The notes below the pieces were generated by a model, which did not search any database, was not told the DNA's origin, and saw only the letters and a program-made list of their open reading frames with translations. Source: Shewanella glacialipiscicola (lineage in GTDB: Bacteria > Pseudomonadota > Gammaproteobacteria > Enterobacterales > Shewanellaceae). From it: a stretch of DNA of 64,000 bases. Position 1 is the first letter of the stretch. Every line of letters starts with the position of its first letter. The translations under genes were made by a program, and so were the position numbers. This document shows, piece by piece, positions 35,965 to 44,755 of the stretch. The stretch spans positions 1 through 64,000 of the forward strand of contig NZ_JAKILU010000003.1 in assembly GCF_023283485.1 (NCBI RefSeq). Reading direction: 5' to 3'.

Positions 35965-37047
35965 ATGTCAGCCAATCCACTAGCGCAAATTGAGTCATTC
36001 AAGCACACTAGCAAACAATGGAACCAACTGCGTGAGGCCGCAAATATGTCCAATCGTATGGAACATATTTTACAGGCTATGCCATCTGGCGTGGTGATTA
36101 TTAATGGCGACGGTATCGTTACAGATGCTAATCCAGTTGCGGTTGAATTACTTGAACGTTCGTTATGCGGGGCTCGATGGATTGATGTGATCCATAGTGC
36201 GTTTGCTCCACAGGATGATGATGGACATGAGGTATCGCTGCGCAATGGTCGGCGTGTCAAACTAGCTATTACTCCCCTTACACCAGAGCCTGGTCAGTTA
36301 ATTGTATTAACAGACTTAACTGAAACGCGGTTATTACAGAAAAATATCTCCCATCTGCAGCGCTTATCAGCGCTAGGTAAAATGGTCGCGACTTTGGCTC
36401 ATCAGGTACGTACACCATTATCTGCGGCCTTGTTGTACGCTTCTAATTTAGCAAGTCCTAAATTGTCGGATGCCGCTAAAACTAAGTTTCAACAGAAACT
36501 CGTTGATAGACTTAATGAATTGGAACGTCAAGTTAATGACATGCTATTGATGGCTAAAGGCCGTCAGGATCAACTCGGAGACTTAATTTCGCTGACCGAT
36601 GTTATCGACAATGTTTTAGCTAATTGTGAACCGATAGCAGAAAAGCAAGGATGTGGCTTGTTATTCCATAATGCATCAAACAGTTTGATGTTAGCCAATT
36701 CGAATGCATTAAGCTCAGCAATTAATAATTTAGTGATGAATAGTCTTGAAGCTGGCGCGACTGAAATTCGGATTGAAGCGAAAGAAGAGGGCGAACAGTT
36801 ATTATTGAATGTCATCGATAATGGCAAAGGTTTAGACGCGAATATGCAGAAAAAGGTACTTGAACCTTTTTTTACCACTAAAGCGCAGGGAACTGGACTC
36901 GGATTAGCCGTTGTGCAATCAGTAGTCAGTAATCATGGCGGGCAACTGCAACTCAGTTGTGTACCTAATAAAGGTTGCACAGTGTCTTTAGTTTTTCCTC
37001 GTGCTAAATCTGCGCGCGTATTGCCTTTGGAGACATCCCATGTCTGA
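35965..37047 (+). CDS. flrB: Sensor histidine kinase FlrB
   Basis: A 360-residue cytoplasmic kinase without membrane helices. It has a PAS domain (about 30-120; MPSGVVIINGDGIVTDANPV), a HisKA domain with phospho-acceptor His146 in LAHQVRTPLSAAL, and an HATPase_c domain with the N-box NNLVMNSLEAGA and G-boxes DNGKGLD and GTGLGLAVV. It phosphorylates FlrC. ATG 35965 is preferred to an in-frame GTG at 35959 because GGAG precedes it at normal spacing. It overlaps flrC by 8 nt. Confidence 0.95.
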   Translation: MSANPLAQIESFKHTSKQWNQLREAANMSNRMEHILQAMPSGVVIINGDGIVTDANPVAVELLERSLCGARWIDVIHSAFAPQDDDGHEVSLRNGRRVKLAITPLTPEPGQLIVLTDLTETRLLQKNISHLQRLSALGKMVATLAHQVRTPLSAALLYASNLASPKLSDAAKTKFQQKLVDRLNELERQVNDMLLMAKGRQDQLGDLISLTDVIDNVLANCEPIAEKQGCGLLFHNASNSLMLANSNALSSAINNLVMNSLEAGATEIRIEAKEEGEQLLLNVIDNGKGLDANMQKKVLEPFFTTKAQGTGLGLAVVQSVVSNHGGQLQLSCVPNKGCTVSLVFPRAKSARVLPLETSHV

Positions 37048-38383
37048 AGCCAAGTTGTTACTTGTTGAAGATGATGCTTCATTGCGTGAAGCCTTACTTG
37101 ATACTCTAATGCTAGCCCAGTATGAATGTATTGACGTGGCCTCAGGTGAAGATGCGATATTAGCCTTAAAACAACATCAGTTTGATTTGGTCATTAGTGA
37201 CGTACAGATGCAGGGTATCGGTGGTTTAGGTTTGTTGAACTACCTACAGCAGCATCATCCTAAGTTACCGGTATTGTTGATGACGGCCTACGCCACTATT
37301 GGTAGTGCCGTTAATGCCATTAAATTAGGTGCAGTCGATTACTTAGCGAAACCTTTTGCCCCTGAAGTTTTACTCAATCAGGTTTCGCGTTATTTGCCGT
37401 TAAAGCAAAATGTAGATCAGCCTGTGGTTGCTGACGATAAAAGTTTAGCTTTGTTAGCGCTGGCTCAGCGTGTTGCTGCGTCTGATGCCTCAGTGATGAT
37501 TCTAGGTCCAAGTGGTTCGGGTAAAGAAGTATTAGCACGTTATATTCATCAACACAGCAGCCGCGCTGATCAAGCTTTTGTTGCCATTAACTGTGCGGCT
37601 ATTCCTGAGAATATGCTCGAGGCAACACTTTTTGGTTATGAAAAAGGCGCATTTACGGGTGCCTATCAAGCTTGTCCGGGTAAATTTGAGCAAGCTCAAG
37701 GTGGCACTTTACTGCTAGATGAGATATCTGAGATGGAATTGAGCTTACAAGCTAAATTATTACGGGTATTACAAGAACGCGAAGTTGAGCGTTTAGGTGG
37801 TCGTAAAACCATCAAATTAGACGTGCGCGTGCTCGCCACATCAAACCGTGATTTAAAATCTGTCGTAGCGGCAGGTGGGTTTAGAGAAGATCTATATTAT
37901 CGGATTAACGTGTTTCCCTTAGCTTGGCCAGCACTAAATCAACGACCAGCGGACATCCTGCCGCTTGCACGTCATTTATTGGTTAAGCATGCTAAAGCAT
38001 TGAATGTTGCCGATGTGCCTGAATTGGATGAGAATGCGCGTCGTCGGTTATTGAGTCATCGCTGGCCTGGTAACGTACGTGAACTCGACAATGTGATCCA
38101 GCGAGCTTTGATATTAAGAGCGGGTCAATTGATTACTGCGAATGACATTATTATTGATACCCAAGATGTGATTTTAGGCAGTGAAGACCTAGAGCTGTTT
38201 GCTGCTGAGCCCGATGGTTTAGGTGAAGAGCTTAAAGCACAAGAACACGTGATTATTCTTGAAACGCTAAACCTATGTCAGGGCAGTCGTAAACTGGTTG
38301 CTGAAAAATTGGGTATCAGTGCTCGTACCCTAAGATATAAAATGGCTAAGATGCGTGATATGGGCATACAACTGCCAAATTAG
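37040..38383 (+). CDS. flrC: Sigma-54-dependent response regulator FlrC
   Basis: A 447-residue NtrC-family activator. The receiver domain has acidic E10-D11-D12 and phospho-acceptor Asp54 (VISDVQMQG); the AAA+ domain has Walker A GPSGSGKE near residue 156, the canonical GAFTGA loop and Walker B GGTLLLDEISEM; the C-terminus has a Fis-type helix (RKLVAEKLGISARTLRYKM). With FlrB it activates hook, basal-body and first-flagellin promoters. ATG 37040 overlaps flrB by 8 nt; the earlier open frame lies inside flrB. Confidence 0.95.
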   Translation: MSEAKLLLVEDDASLREALLDTLMLAQYECIDVASGEDAILALKQHQFDLVISDVQMQGIGGLGLLNYLQQHHPKLPVLLMTAYATIGSAVNAIKLGAVDYLAKPFAPEVLLNQVSRYLPLKQNVDQPVVADDKSLALLALAQRVAASDASVMILGPSGSGKEVLARYIHQHSSRADQAFVAINCAAIPENMLEATLFGYEKGAFTGAYQACPGKFEQAQGGTLLLDEISEMELSLQAKLLRVLQEREVERLGGRKTIKLDVRVLATSNRDLKSVVAAGGFREDLYYRINVFPLAWPALNQRPADILPLARHLLVKHAKALNVADVPELDENARRRLLSHRWPGNVRELDNVIQRALILRAGQLITANDIIIDTQDVILGSEDLELFAAEPDGLGEELKAQEHVIILETLNLCQGSRKLVAEKLGISARTLRYKMAKMRDMGIQLPN

Positions 38384-38410
38384 CCTATAAATTCAATTAA
38401 AAATATCATC

Positions 38411-38432
38411 GCCTCCACCTTATGTGTGAGGC
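38411..38432 (+). terminator. Possible weak terminator hairpin after flrC
   Basis: GCCTC...GAGGC arms extended by CAC/GTG with one bulged base form a short hairpin 28 nt past flrC. No T-run follows, so this is a weak call. Confidence 0.3.
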
Positions 38433-38522
38433 TCTATGTGCTAAAGATTAATCACCCAAGTTAACCATAGAATTCAAAACGCCTAAATATTGATTTCTTC
38501 TTTTATCCGTCAATTCCTTGTT

Positions 38523-38554
38523 AATAACGACCAAGTGAAAACTTGGCCGTTATT
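38523..38554 (+). terminator. Hairpin overlapping the fliE promoter
   Basis: A long stem (AATAACG-A-CCAAGT / ACTTGG-C-CGTTATT, one A-C mismatch) with a GAAA tetraloop runs into TTTTGC. It looks like the terminator for flrBC, but its right arm contains the -24 element of the fliE sigma-54 promoter. Confidence 0.65.
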
Positions 38555-38559
38555 TTGCA
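38543..38559 (+). promoter_or_regulatory. Sigma-54 promoter for fliEFGHIJ
   Basis: TTGGCCG-TTATT-TTGCA with GG-N10-GC spacing lies 55 nt before fliE. It shares bases with the right arm and T-tract of the hairpin at 38523-38554. Confidence 0.85.
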
Positions 38560-38613
38560 TTGTCTCAATATAGATATTTTGAACGTCAAGAACTCGACGA
38601 CTGGGAGCTCAGC

Positions 38614-38949
38614 ATGCAAATAGGCGCAAATTCATTCCTGCAGGAAATGCAGAAACTCCAAGGCGAAATCACGCCGTCTTTCGGCGTTCAGCCAAATATC
38701 ATGCAGCAAGTCAATAACACCAGTGGTGCAGACTTCGGACAGTTGCTATCACAAGCCGTCGGTAATGTGAGCGGCTTACAGTCGGCATCATCAAACCTAG
38801 CGACGCGCTTAGAGATGGGGGATACTACGGTTTCTTTATCTGATACCGTCATCGCCCGTGAAAAAGCCAGTGTCGCCTTTGAGGCAACGGTGCAAGTGCG
38901 CAATAAACTTGTAGAAGCCTATAAAGAAATCATGAGCATGCCTGTCTAG
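38614..38949 (+). CDS. fliE: Flagellar MS-ring/rod junction protein FliE
   Basis: A 111-residue protein joining the FliF ring to the rod. It starts at ATG 38614 with GGGAG 6 nt upstream; the open frame starts 18 codons earlier, but that would exceed the family length. The conserved C-terminal half reads SLSDTVIAREKASVAFEATV then VRNKLVEAYKEIMSMPV. First gene of the basal-body operon. Confidence 0.95.
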   Translation: MQIGANSFLQEMQKLQGEITPSFGVQPNIMQQVNNTSGADFGQLLSQAVGNVSGLQSASSNLATRLEMGDTTVSLSDTVIAREKASVAFEATVQVRNKLVEAYKEIMSMPV

Positions 38950-38982
38950 GCCAATAAACAACCCAATTAGCAGGTACGAATC

Positions 38983-40674
38983 GTGAGTACAGAAATGATT
39001 GTTGGATCTAATTCCGACTTAACTGACCAAGGTGTCCAGCAAGAACATAAGCCAGGAATGATGGCAAATCTTGGTAGTGCTGACAGTCTGCGCCAGATTA
39101 CAATGATTTTAGCTTTGGCAATTTGTTTGGCCTTAGCCGTATTTGTCATGCTTTGGGCCCAAGAGCCTGAGTATCGTCCATTAGGTAAGATGGAAACCGA
39201 GGAAATGGTTCAGGTGCTAGATGTGCTTGATAAAAATAAAGTGAAGTATCAGATTGATGTAGACGTCATTAAAGTTCCTGAAGATAAATACCAAGAAGTC
39301 AAAATGATGTTGAGCCGTGCTGGCATTGACAACTCTGCCGCCAATAAAGATTTTTTGACTCAAGACAGTGGTTTTGGGGTGAGCCAAAGAATGGAACAAG
39401 CCCGCCTTAAGCACAGCCAAGAAGAAAATTTAGCTCGTGCAATTGAACAGCTGCAAAGTGTTAGCCGTGCCAAAGTGATCTTAGCCTTACCTAAAGAGAA
39501 CGTCTTTGCTCGTAACGCCTCAAAACCGAGTGCGACAGTGGTCATCAACACTCGCCGTGGCGGTCTAGGCCAAGGTGAAGTTGATGCTATTGTCGATATT
39601 GTCGCCTCAGCGGTTCAAGGACTCGAGCCCGCACGTGTTACCGTTACCGATTCTAACGGCCGTTTATTAAACTCAGGTAGTCAGGATGGCGCATCAGCAA
39701 TAGCGCGCCGCGAGCTTGAGTTAGTGCAGCAAAAGGAAGCCGAGTACCGTACTAAGATTGAATCCATTTTAGTACCTATTTTAGGCCCTGAAAATTTTAC
39801 CTCGCAAGTTGATGTCAGCATGGATTTTACTGCGGTCGAGCAAACATCAAAGCGTTATAATCCTGATTTACCAGCATTGCGTAGCGAGATGACCGTTGAA
39901 AATAATAGCACCGGCTCGTCAGGTGGTATTCCAGGCGCATTAACCAACCAACCCCCAATGGAATCAAATATTCCTGAAGATGCAACAACAGCAACAGAAT
40001 CGGTCATCGCGGGTAATTCGCACCGTGAAGCGACGCGTAATTTTGAGCTGGATACCACTATTAGCCATACTCGTCAACAAGTCGGTTCTGTTCGCCGTAT
40101 CAGTGTATCTGTGGCTGTTGATTTCAAACCTGGCGCCGCCGGAGAAACGGGGCAAGTGGCACGTGTAGCTCGCACAGAACAAGAGTTAAGTAACATTCGT
40201 CGCTTGCTTGAAGGCGCTGTGGGGTTTAGCTCGCAACGAGGTGATGTACTGGAAGTTGTCACAGTTCCGTTTATGGATCAATTAGTTGATGATTTACCCG
40301 CACCCGATTTATGGGAGCAACCTTGGTTCTGGCGTGCAGTTAAGTTAGGCATTGGCGCATTGGTTATCCTAGTGCTGATTTTAGCTGTAGTGCGCCCAAT
40401 GCTGAAGCGTTTAATCTACCCAAACAGTGTGGACATGCCTGAGGATATGAGGCTCGGGAATGAACTGGCTGAAATAGAGGATCAGTATGCAGCTGACACT
40501 TTGGGGATGCTCAATACCAAAGAGGCGGAATACAGTTATGCCGATGATGGTTCAATTCATATCCCTAATCTTCACAAAGATGATGATATGATTAAGGCTA
40601 TTCGTGCGCTTGTGGCTAATGAGCCTGAGCTATCTACCCAAGTAATAAAAAACTGGTTACAAGACAATGGCTGA
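38983..40674 (+). CDS. fliF: Flagellar MS-ring protein FliF
   Basis: A 563-residue inner-membrane ring protein. It starts at GTG 38983. A first membrane helix (about 40-60; MILALAICLALAVFVMLWA) and a second (about 448-468; LGIGALVILVLILAVVRPML) flank the large periplasmic ring-building domains. The C-terminal cytoplasmic tail ends in ALVANEPELSTQVIKNWLQD, which binds FliG. It overlaps fliG by 8 nt. Confidence 0.97.
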   Translation: MSTEMIVGSNSDLTDQGVQQEHKPGMMANLGSADSLRQITMILALAICLALAVFVMLWAQEPEYRPLGKMETEEMVQVLDVLDKNKVKYQIDVDVIKVPEDKYQEVKMMLSRAGIDNSAANKDFLTQDSGFGVSQRMEQARLKHSQEENLARAIEQLQSVSRAKVILALPKENVFARNASKPSATVVINTRRGGLGQGEVDAIVDIVASAVQGLEPARVTVTDSNGRLLNSGSQDGASAIARRELELVQQKEAEYRTKIESILVPILGPENFTSQVDVSMDFTAVEQTSKRYNPDLPALRSEMTVENNSTGSSGGIPGALTNQPPMESNIPEDATTATESVIAGNSHREATRNFELDTTISHTRQQVGSVRRISVSVAVDFKPGAAGETGQVARVARTEQELSNIRRLLEGAVGFSSQRGDVLEVVTVPFMDQLVDDLPAPDLWEQPWFWRAVKLGIGALVILVLILAVVRPMLKRLIYPNSVDMPEDMRLGNELAEIEDQYAADTLGMLNTKEAEYSYADDGSIHIPNLHKDDDMIKAIRALVANEPELSTQVIKNWLQDNG

Positions 40675-41713
40675 GAATAAGACGAAAGACGTCACTGCTG
40701 CATCTGGCTTCAATATTCAAGATATCAGTGGCGTTGAAAAAACCGCCATCTTACTTCTTAGCCTGAGTGAGACCGATGCTGCATCTATTTTAAAGCACTT
40801 AGAGCCAAAGCAAGTGCAAAAAGTAGGCATGGCTATGGCCGCGATGGAGGATTTTGGTCAAGAAAAAGTGATCGGAGTACACAAGCTGTTTCTTGATGAT
40901 ATTCAAAAGTATTCGTCCATTGGTTTTAACAGCGAAGAGTTTGTTCGCAAAGCCTTAACCGCTGCATTAGGAGCTGATAAAGCGGGCAACTTGATTGAAC
41001 AAATCATCATGGGTAGCGGTGCCAAGGGCTTAGATTCGTTGAAGTGGATGGATGCGCGTCAGGTAGCGACCATTATTCAAAATGAGCATCCTCAAATCCA
41101 AACGATTGTTTTATCTTATTTAGATCCCGATCAAGCGGCGGAGATATTCGGTCAATTCCCTGAGAATACTCGCCTAGATTTAATGATGCGTATCGCAAAC
41201 CTTGAAGAAGTACAACCGGCGGCATTACAAGAGCTGAACGATATCATGGAGAAACAGTTTGCTGGTCAAGGTGGTGCACAAGCAGCGAAAATGGGTGGCC
41301 TAAAAGCGGCTGCCAACATTATGAACTACTTAGATACCGGCATTGAAAGCCAGTTGATGGAAACCATGCGCGAGTCAGACGAAGAAATGGCGCAGCAAAT
41401 TCAAGATTTGATGTTTGTATTTGAAAACTTACTCGATGTTGATGATCGCGGTATTCAAGCCATGCTAAGGGAAGTACAACAAGATGTATTGATGAAAGCA
41501 CTCAAAGGCACTGATGAGCAGCTGAAAGAGAAATTCTTGAACAACATGTCTAAACGTGCCGCTGAACTATTACGTGACGATCTTGAGGCCATGGGGCCTA
41601 TTCGTATTAGTGAGGTGGAAGTGGCTCAAAAAGAAATCCTGTCGATAGCCCGTCGTTTAAGCGATAGCGGCGAAATTATGTTGGGTGGCACTGGTGGCGA
41701 TGAGTTCCTCTAA
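40667..41713 (+). CDS. fliG: Flagellar motor switch protein FliG
   Basis: A 348-residue C-ring protein. The N-terminal domain binds FliF (VEKTAILLLSLSETDAASIL), the middle domain has the EHPQIQTIVLSYLDPDQAAE segment, and the C-terminal torque helix region includes GIQAMLREVQQDVLMKALKG and RAAELLRDDLEAMGPIRISE with the charged residues that face the stator. Its 3' end overlaps fliH by 14 nt. Confidence 0.97.
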   Translation: MAENKTKDVTAASGFNIQDISGVEKTAILLLSLSETDAASILKHLEPKQVQKVGMAMAAMEDFGQEKVIGVHKLFLDDIQKYSSIGFNSEEFVRKALTAALGADKAGNLIEQIIMGSGAKGLDSLKWMDARQVATIIQNEHPQIQTIVLSYLDPDQAAEIFGQFPENTRLDLMMRIANLEEVQPAALQELNDIMEKQFAGQGGAQAAKMGGLKAAANIMNYLDTGIESQLMETMRESDEEMAQQIQDLMFVFENLLDVDDRGIQAMLREVQQDVLMKALKGTDEQLKEKFLNNMSKRAAELLRDDLEAMGPIRISEVEVAQKEILSIARRLSDSGEIMLGGTGGDEFL

Positions 41714-42683
41714 TCCAAGTGACAATAAATTGTCGAATAAAATTGTGAGCGATAGTGATATCGAATTTAGTCATTGGGCGCTGCCTGATGTCACTAAAGC
41801 TGAAGATGATTCAATATCAAATCTATTTGGTCGCTCAAATCATCAACAGCCTAAGCCAACAACCGTTGAGAGTGTGGCTCCGCCAACCATGGCTGAGATT
41901 GAAGATATTCGTGCTCAAGCGGAAGAAGAAGGCTTTACCGAGGGCAAGCAGCAAGGGTATGAGCAAGGGCTAGAAAAAGGCCGATTAGAAGGCTTAGAGC
42001 AGGGGCACACCGAAGGACTCACCCAAGGGCATGAGCAAGGATTAGAAACCGGCTTAGCCCAAGCTAAAACATTATTATCACGGTTTGAAGCCTTATTAAC
42101 TCAATTTGAAAAACCATTGCAATTACTCGATGGCGATATTGAACTTTCCCTACTGAACTTGAGCATGACATTGGCTAAATCTGTCATAGGTCACGAATTA
42201 AAAACCCATCCAGAACAAGTGCTTTCTGCATTGCGCTTAGGCATAGAATCGCTGCCGATTAAGGAGCAAGCAGTGACCATTCGCTTGCATTCTGATGATG
42301 TGACTCTTGTTGAACAACTTTATTCCACCGCTCAATTGACCCGTAGCAAATGGGAACTTGAAGTCGACCCGACTTTAAGTGCTGGTGATTGTATTCTTAG
42401 TAGTAATCGCTCTTTAGTTGATTTAACGCTTTCATCACGCATTGATACCGTATTCGAGTCACTACGCAACCAACATGCGCATTTGAGTGATAAACAACAT
42501 CAACTGCAGGAGACGATTGAGTCTGAAAATACCGCTAAACAAGTGGTTACTTCTGAGGCGATGGAGTCAACAGATGCTCAAACTGAAAATGATGCAGATA
42601 ACCAAACTGTCGATACGGTTAATCAAGACGCTAAGGATATGTTATCTGCCTCGAACACAGGTGAGCATTTAGATACCAAATAG
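41700..42683 (+). CDS. fliH: Flagellar export ATPase regulator FliH
   Basis: A 327-residue stalk protein that binds the FliI ATPase and the C-ring. ATG 41700 overlaps fliG, giving translational coupling. After a variable N-terminus, a helix of regular Gly-x-x-x-Gly steps (about 80-118; repeated EG, QG and KG every four residues) matches the FliH glycine-repeat region. A FliH/YscL domain follows (about 125-260). The C-terminal 55 residues are acidic and Ser/Thr/Asn/Asp-rich and extend past the usual family end. Confidence 0.92.
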   Translation: MSSSNPSDNKLSNKIVSDSDIEFSHWALPDVTKAEDDSISNLFGRSNHQQPKPTTVESVAPPTMAEIEDIRAQAEEEGFTEGKQQGYEQGLEKGRLEGLEQGHTEGLTQGHEQGLETGLAQAKTLLSRFEALLTQFEKPLQLLDGDIELSLLNLSMTLAKSVIGHELKTHPEQVLSALRLGIESLPIKEQAVTIRLHSDDVTLVEQLYSTAQLTRSKWELEVDPTLSAGDCILSSNRSLVDLTLSSRIDTVFESLRNQHAHLSDKQHQLQETIESENTAKQVVTSEAMESTDAQTENDADNQTVDTVNQDAKDMLSASNTGEHLDTK

Positions 42684-42684
42684 G

Positions 42685-44034
42685 ATGCCGGAGCATATGC
42701 TAAATCGCCAACATCAACTATTGAATAAACTCAATCGTCATACCGATAAAGTTCCTCCGTTTCGCGCCGTGGCCAGCGGTCAGCTAGTGCGGGTGGTGGG
42801 GCTAACCTTAGAGGCAAGTGGTTGCCGTGCGCCGGTGGGCAGTTTATGTTCAATTGAAACCATGGCAGGTGAGTTAATTGCCGAGGTTGTCGGGTTCGAT
42901 GGTGAACTCTTGTATTTAATGCCTATAGAAGAATTGCGCGGGGTATTACCCGGCGCACGCGTAGTGCCTTTAGGTGAACAAACTGGGCTCAATGTGGGTT
43001 TATCACTATTAGGGCGAGTGCTTGATGGTAACGGTGTGCCGTTAGATGGTTTAGGGGCGCTGCAAACCGATCAACAAGCGCCGCGACATAGCGCTGTGAT
43101 TAATCCGTTATCTCGCCGTGCCATTACTGAACCACTCGATGTGGGTGTGCGTGCGATCAATGCTATGTTGACCGTGGGAAAAGGCCAACGTATGGGCTTA
43201 TTTGCGGGGTCTGGCGTGGGTAAAAGTGTGCTTTTAGGCATGATGACTCGCGGTACTACTGCTGACATTATTGTGGTTGGGCTGGTGGGGGAGCGTGGCC
43301 GCGAAGTAAAAGAGTTTATTGAAGAAATTCTTGGGGAGAAAGGTCGCGCGCGATCCGTTGTTGTCGCAGCACCTGCAGATACCTCGCCGTTAATGCGCCT
43401 TCGTGCCTGTGAAACTTCGACCCGAATTGCCGAATATTTTCGTGATTTAGGCTATAACGTTTTGTTACTCATGGATAGTTTGACTCGTTATGCCCAAGCG
43501 CAGCGCGAGATTGCTTTGGCTGTTGGTGAGCCGCCAGCCACTAAGGGCTATCCGCCTTCAGTATTTGCTAAGCTACCACGTTTAGTCGAACGCGCCGGAA
43601 ACGGCGGCCCTGGCCAAGGTTCAATAACAGCATTTTATACTGTGCTGACCGAAGGTGACGATCAACAAGATCCTATTGCCGATGCTTCTCGGGCGATTCT
43701 CGATGGGCATATCGTATTATCACGTTCACTTGCAGACTCTGGTCACTATCCTGCGATAGATATTGAAGCGTCTATTAGCCGAGTCGCACCTATGGTCATT
43801 TCCAATGAACATTTGGAAGCCATGCGCCGCGTTAAACAAACCTATTCTTTGTACCAGCAAAATCGAGATTTGATTTCTATTGGGGCTTATGCTCAAGGTA
43901 GCGATCCTCGCATCGATAATGCGATACGATTACAGCCGGCAATGAATGCTTTTTTGCGACAAACCATGCGCGATTCATTCAGCTTTGCCGATAGCCAACT
44001 TATGCTCGGTCAACTTGCCGCGCAATGTAAATAA
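42685..44034 (+). CDS. fliI: Flagellum-specific export ATPase FliI
   Basis: A 449-residue ATPase of the F1-beta family that powers substrate unloading at the export gate. The Walker A is [17 protein letters not shown] (near residue 175), Walker [20 protein letters not shown], and the family motif [20 protein letters not shown] follows. ATG 42685 comes just after the fliH stop; ATG 42697 with GGAG close by is an alternative start. FliH and FliJ partners are adjacent. Confidence 0.96.
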   Translation: MPEHMLNRQHQLLNKLNRHTDKVPPFRAVASGQLVRVVGLTLEASGCRAPVGSLCSIETMAGELIAEVVGFDGELLYLMPIEELRGVLPGARVVPLGEQTGLNVGLSLLGRVLDGNGVPLDGLGALQTDQQAPRHSAVINPLSRRAITEPLDVGVRAINAMLTVGKGQRMGLFAGSGVGKSVLLGMMTRGTTADIIVVGLVGERGREVKEFIEEILGEKGRARSVVVAAPADTSPLMRLRACETSTRIAEYFRDLGYNVLLLMDSLTRYAQAQREIALAVGEPPATKGYPPSVFAKLPRLVERAGNGGPGQGSITAFYTVLTEGDDQQDPIADASRAILDGHIVLSRSLADSGHYPAIDIEASISRVAPMVISNEHLEAMRRVKQTYSLYQQNRDLISIGAYAQGSDPRIDNAIRLQPAMNAFLRQTMRDSFSFADSQLMLGQLAAQCK

Positions 44035-44063
44035 TGGCTTCATTGAACTAATTGAGGTGGAGT

Positions 44064-44510
44064 ATGGCTAACGCCGATCCGTTGTTGTTAGTGTTAAAGC
44101 TTGCCAATGATGCCGAAGAACAAGCTGCTTTGTTGCTAAAGTCAGCGCAATTAGAATGTCAAAAACGCCTGAATCAACTGAATGCACTCAATAACTACCG
44201 TTTAGACTACATGAAGCAAATGCAGTCCCAGCAAGGGCAGGCGATTAGCGCTAATCATTATCACCAATTTCATCGTTTTATTCGACAGATTGACGATGCC
44301 ATTATTCAGCAACATCGTGTCGTTGCCGATGGTGAGATGCAAAAGGACTATCGGCAACAGCATTGGTTAGAAAAACAGAAAAAACGTAAAGCTGTTGAAT
44401 TGCTATTAGCCAGTAAAGAGAAAAAACGCCAAGTTGTTGAGCAAAAACGCGAACAAAAAATGACTGATGAATTTGCTTCTCAACAGTTTTTCCGTCGTCA
44501 TCAGCGCTAG
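44064..44510 (+). CDS. fliJ: Flagellar export protein FliJ
   Basis: A 148-residue coiled-coil protein that inserts into the FliI ring like the gamma subunit of F1 and couples it to FlhA. It is Gln/Lys/Arg-rich with long helices (KSAQLECQKRLNQLNALNNY; QHWLEKQKKRKAVELLLASK). ATG 44064 has GAGGTGGAG upstream. Last gene of the fliE operon. Confidence 0.93.
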   Translation: MANADPLLLVLKLANDAEEQAALLLKSAQLECQKRLNQLNALNNYRLDYMKQMQSQQGQAISANHYHQFHRFIRQIDDAIIQQHRVVADGEMQKDYRQQHWLEKQKKRKAVELLLASKEKKRQVVEQKREQKMTDEFASQQFFRRHQR

Positions 44511-44645
44511 GCTTATTTTATGCTTGCTCACTCAGTGAGTGCTAACTCTGGTTTTGAGTCAAGCTGTTGTTTATATCAGGCTATAAACTTACACTTCGAG
44601 TGAATTGCCTACAATCATACGATATGCACCGTAAACGTGAACGCT

Positions 44646-44662
44646 TTGGCATCTTATTTGCT
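44646..44662 (+). promoter_or_regulatory. Sigma-54 promoter for fliK and downstream genes
   Basis: TTGGCAT-CTTAT-TTGCT with GG-N10-GC spacing lies in the fliJ-fliK gap, 94 nt before fliK. It may serve fliKLMNOPQR-flhB. The rest of the 245-nt gap shows only a short CTCACT-C-AGTGAG palindrome. Confidence 0.87.
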
Positions 44663-44755
44663 TGGGTCTATACCATACCGCTGCAATCGCAGCGATAAAT
44701 TGACGTTTCTACCTAGCTGTTTTCAGTGAAGCATGGGTAATGTTTGGGAGTGCTT

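Noticed and set aside
41935-42060. Short tandem DNA repeats inside fliH as a CRISPR-like or satellite array
   Set aside because: The pattern comes from the Gly-x-x-x-Gly protein helix normal for FliH; the DNA units are imperfect and in frame.
44524-44548. CTCACT-C-AGTGAG as a terminator after fliJ
   Set aside because: The two arms are separated by one base, so an RNA hairpin cannot form properly, and no T-run follows.
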